A stretch of DNA of 5,164 bases from Planctomycetota bacterium (GTDB taxonomy: Bacteria; Planctomycetota; Phycisphaerae; SM23-33). The position numbers and the translations under genes were made by a program. The notes beneath the pieces are model-generated. The model was not told the origin of the DNA. It saw only the letters and a program-made list of their open reading frames with translations, and ran no database searches. Below are positions 4,746-5,164 of the stretch, one piece after another; positions within the stretch are counted from its first letter, which is position 1; each line of letters opens with the position of its first letter. The DNA is taken from positions 1 to 5,164 of the forward strand of contig JAGHBS010000135.1 in NCBI GenBank assembly GCA_021160865.1. Direction: 5' to 3'.

Positions 4746-5164
4746 ATGGCTAATTCAGAGGACAGAAAATCTCAGGAAGAGCAAGGCGGAATATCTGCTC
4801 GGCTTGAAGTAGCCAGCAGTCCGCACATATCGGCTGGGAAGACCACACGAGGCGTGATGCTTGATGTGATAATTGCGCTGATACCTGCCACGGCAACGGG
4901 AGTTTACGTCTTCGGCTGGCGGGGGGCTATGCAGGTCGGTATCTGCGTAAGTAGTTGTGTGCTGTTTGAATGGCTATACCAGGCTATCCGTCGCAAGCCC
5001 CAAACCATTGGGGACTTATCTGCCATCGTTACCGGGTTGATTCTGGCGTTGTCGATTCCATGGACCGCACCGTGGTATGTTGCAGTGGTGGCGTCGGGGG
5101 CAGCAATTATCCTCGCAAAGATGATCTTCGGCGGGCTTGGTGCGAATATTTTCAACCCTGCAAT
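4746..5164 (+). CDS. rnfD: Rnf complex membrane subunit RnfD, 3' end outside window
   Basis: This reading frame is open from ATG 4746 to the window edge, giving 139 full codons of a protein normally around 320-350 residues. RnfD is an integral membrane subunit of Rnf that in characterised complexes binds FMN covalently and helps form the ion path. Recognisable conserved blocks are SSPH at 24-27 followed by TTRGVMLDVIIALIPA (33-48), TIGDLSAIVTGLILALSIPW (87-106), and FGGLGANIFNPA (128-139), all in the expected order. About four hydrophobic segments are visible (near 37-57, 60-79, 88-103 and 108-126). The Thr that carries FMN lies further on, outside the window. About 22 hydrophilic residues precede the usual family start, making a slightly long N-terminus. 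An in-frame stop at 4722-4724 excludes an earlier ATG. There is no clear Shine-Dalgarno before 4746. It should be cotranscribed with rnfC despite the 87-base gap, and rnfG, rnfE and rnfA would be expected next. Confidence 0.95.
   Translation, partial: MANSEDRKSQEEQGGISARLEVASSPHISAGKTTRGVMLDVIIALIPATATGVYVFGWRGAMQVGICVSSCVLFEWLYQAIRRKPQTIGDLSAIVTGLILALSIPWTAPWYVAVVASGAAIILAKMIFGGLGANIFNPA

Noticed and set aside
1..5164. CRISPR array, transposase, tRNA or rRNA, or defence cluster
   Set aside because: No spaced direct-repeat array, transposase-like protein, terminal inverted repeats around genes or tRNA-like cloverleaf could be seen on either strand.

Overview
The window carries three transcription units, all on the + strand, in a bacterial chromosome of roughly balanced GC. 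It runs from a DNA-repair glycosylase, through a large secreted protein of unknown function, to the 5' half of an Rnf operon (an ion-translocating ferredoxin:NAD+ oxidoreductase). An Rnf complex implies an anaerobic or facultatively anaerobic bacterium with a ferredoxin-based redox economy. The phylum cannot be fixed from this sequence. The secreted-protein style, the often weak Shine-Dalgarno sites and an Rnf cluster with rnfC ahead of rnfD and no rnfB before it would fit a planctomycete-like (PVC) anaerobe, but that is only a guess.

Region 1 (1-705): an AT-rich leader with a possible -10 element, then a 224-residue endonuclease III-related (HhH-GPD) protein. It keeps the helix-hairpin-helix and catalytic Asp, but has Glu where bifunctional endonuclease III has its catalytic Lys, and only three cysteines at the Fe-S loop. 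It looks like a monofunctional base-excision glycosylase of the MagIII/COG2231 type.

Region 2 (706-2893): a 174-bp intergenic stretch with a candidate promoter, then a 642-residue exported protein with a clear signal peptide and a Pro/Gly tail. Its best start is ATG 880, set by an AAGGAG site, and not TTG 874. A very strong intrinsic terminator (18-bp stem plus T-run) ends this unit.

Region 3 (2894-5164): a control region with a good sigma70-like promoter (TTGATT-N17-TAAAAT) and a perfect 9-bp inverted repeat reaching from the -10 into the ribosome-binding site. Three genes follow: a 92-residue two-helix membrane protein with a C-X2-C-X5-C motif that resembles a miniature RseC; rnfC (complete, two 4Fe-4S motifs, short form); and rnfD (cut by the window end). 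RnfC is the peripheral flavin/Fe-S subunit expected to handle NADH. RnfD is a membrane subunit that in known Rnf complexes carries covalent FMN. The small protein is probably an accessory factor.

No mobile element, CRISPR array, tRNA or rRNA was seen. The most notable points are the shortened RseC-like protein at the head of an Rnf operon that has no rnfB before rnfC, and the inverted-repeat control region before it. The rest looks like ordinary chromosome.
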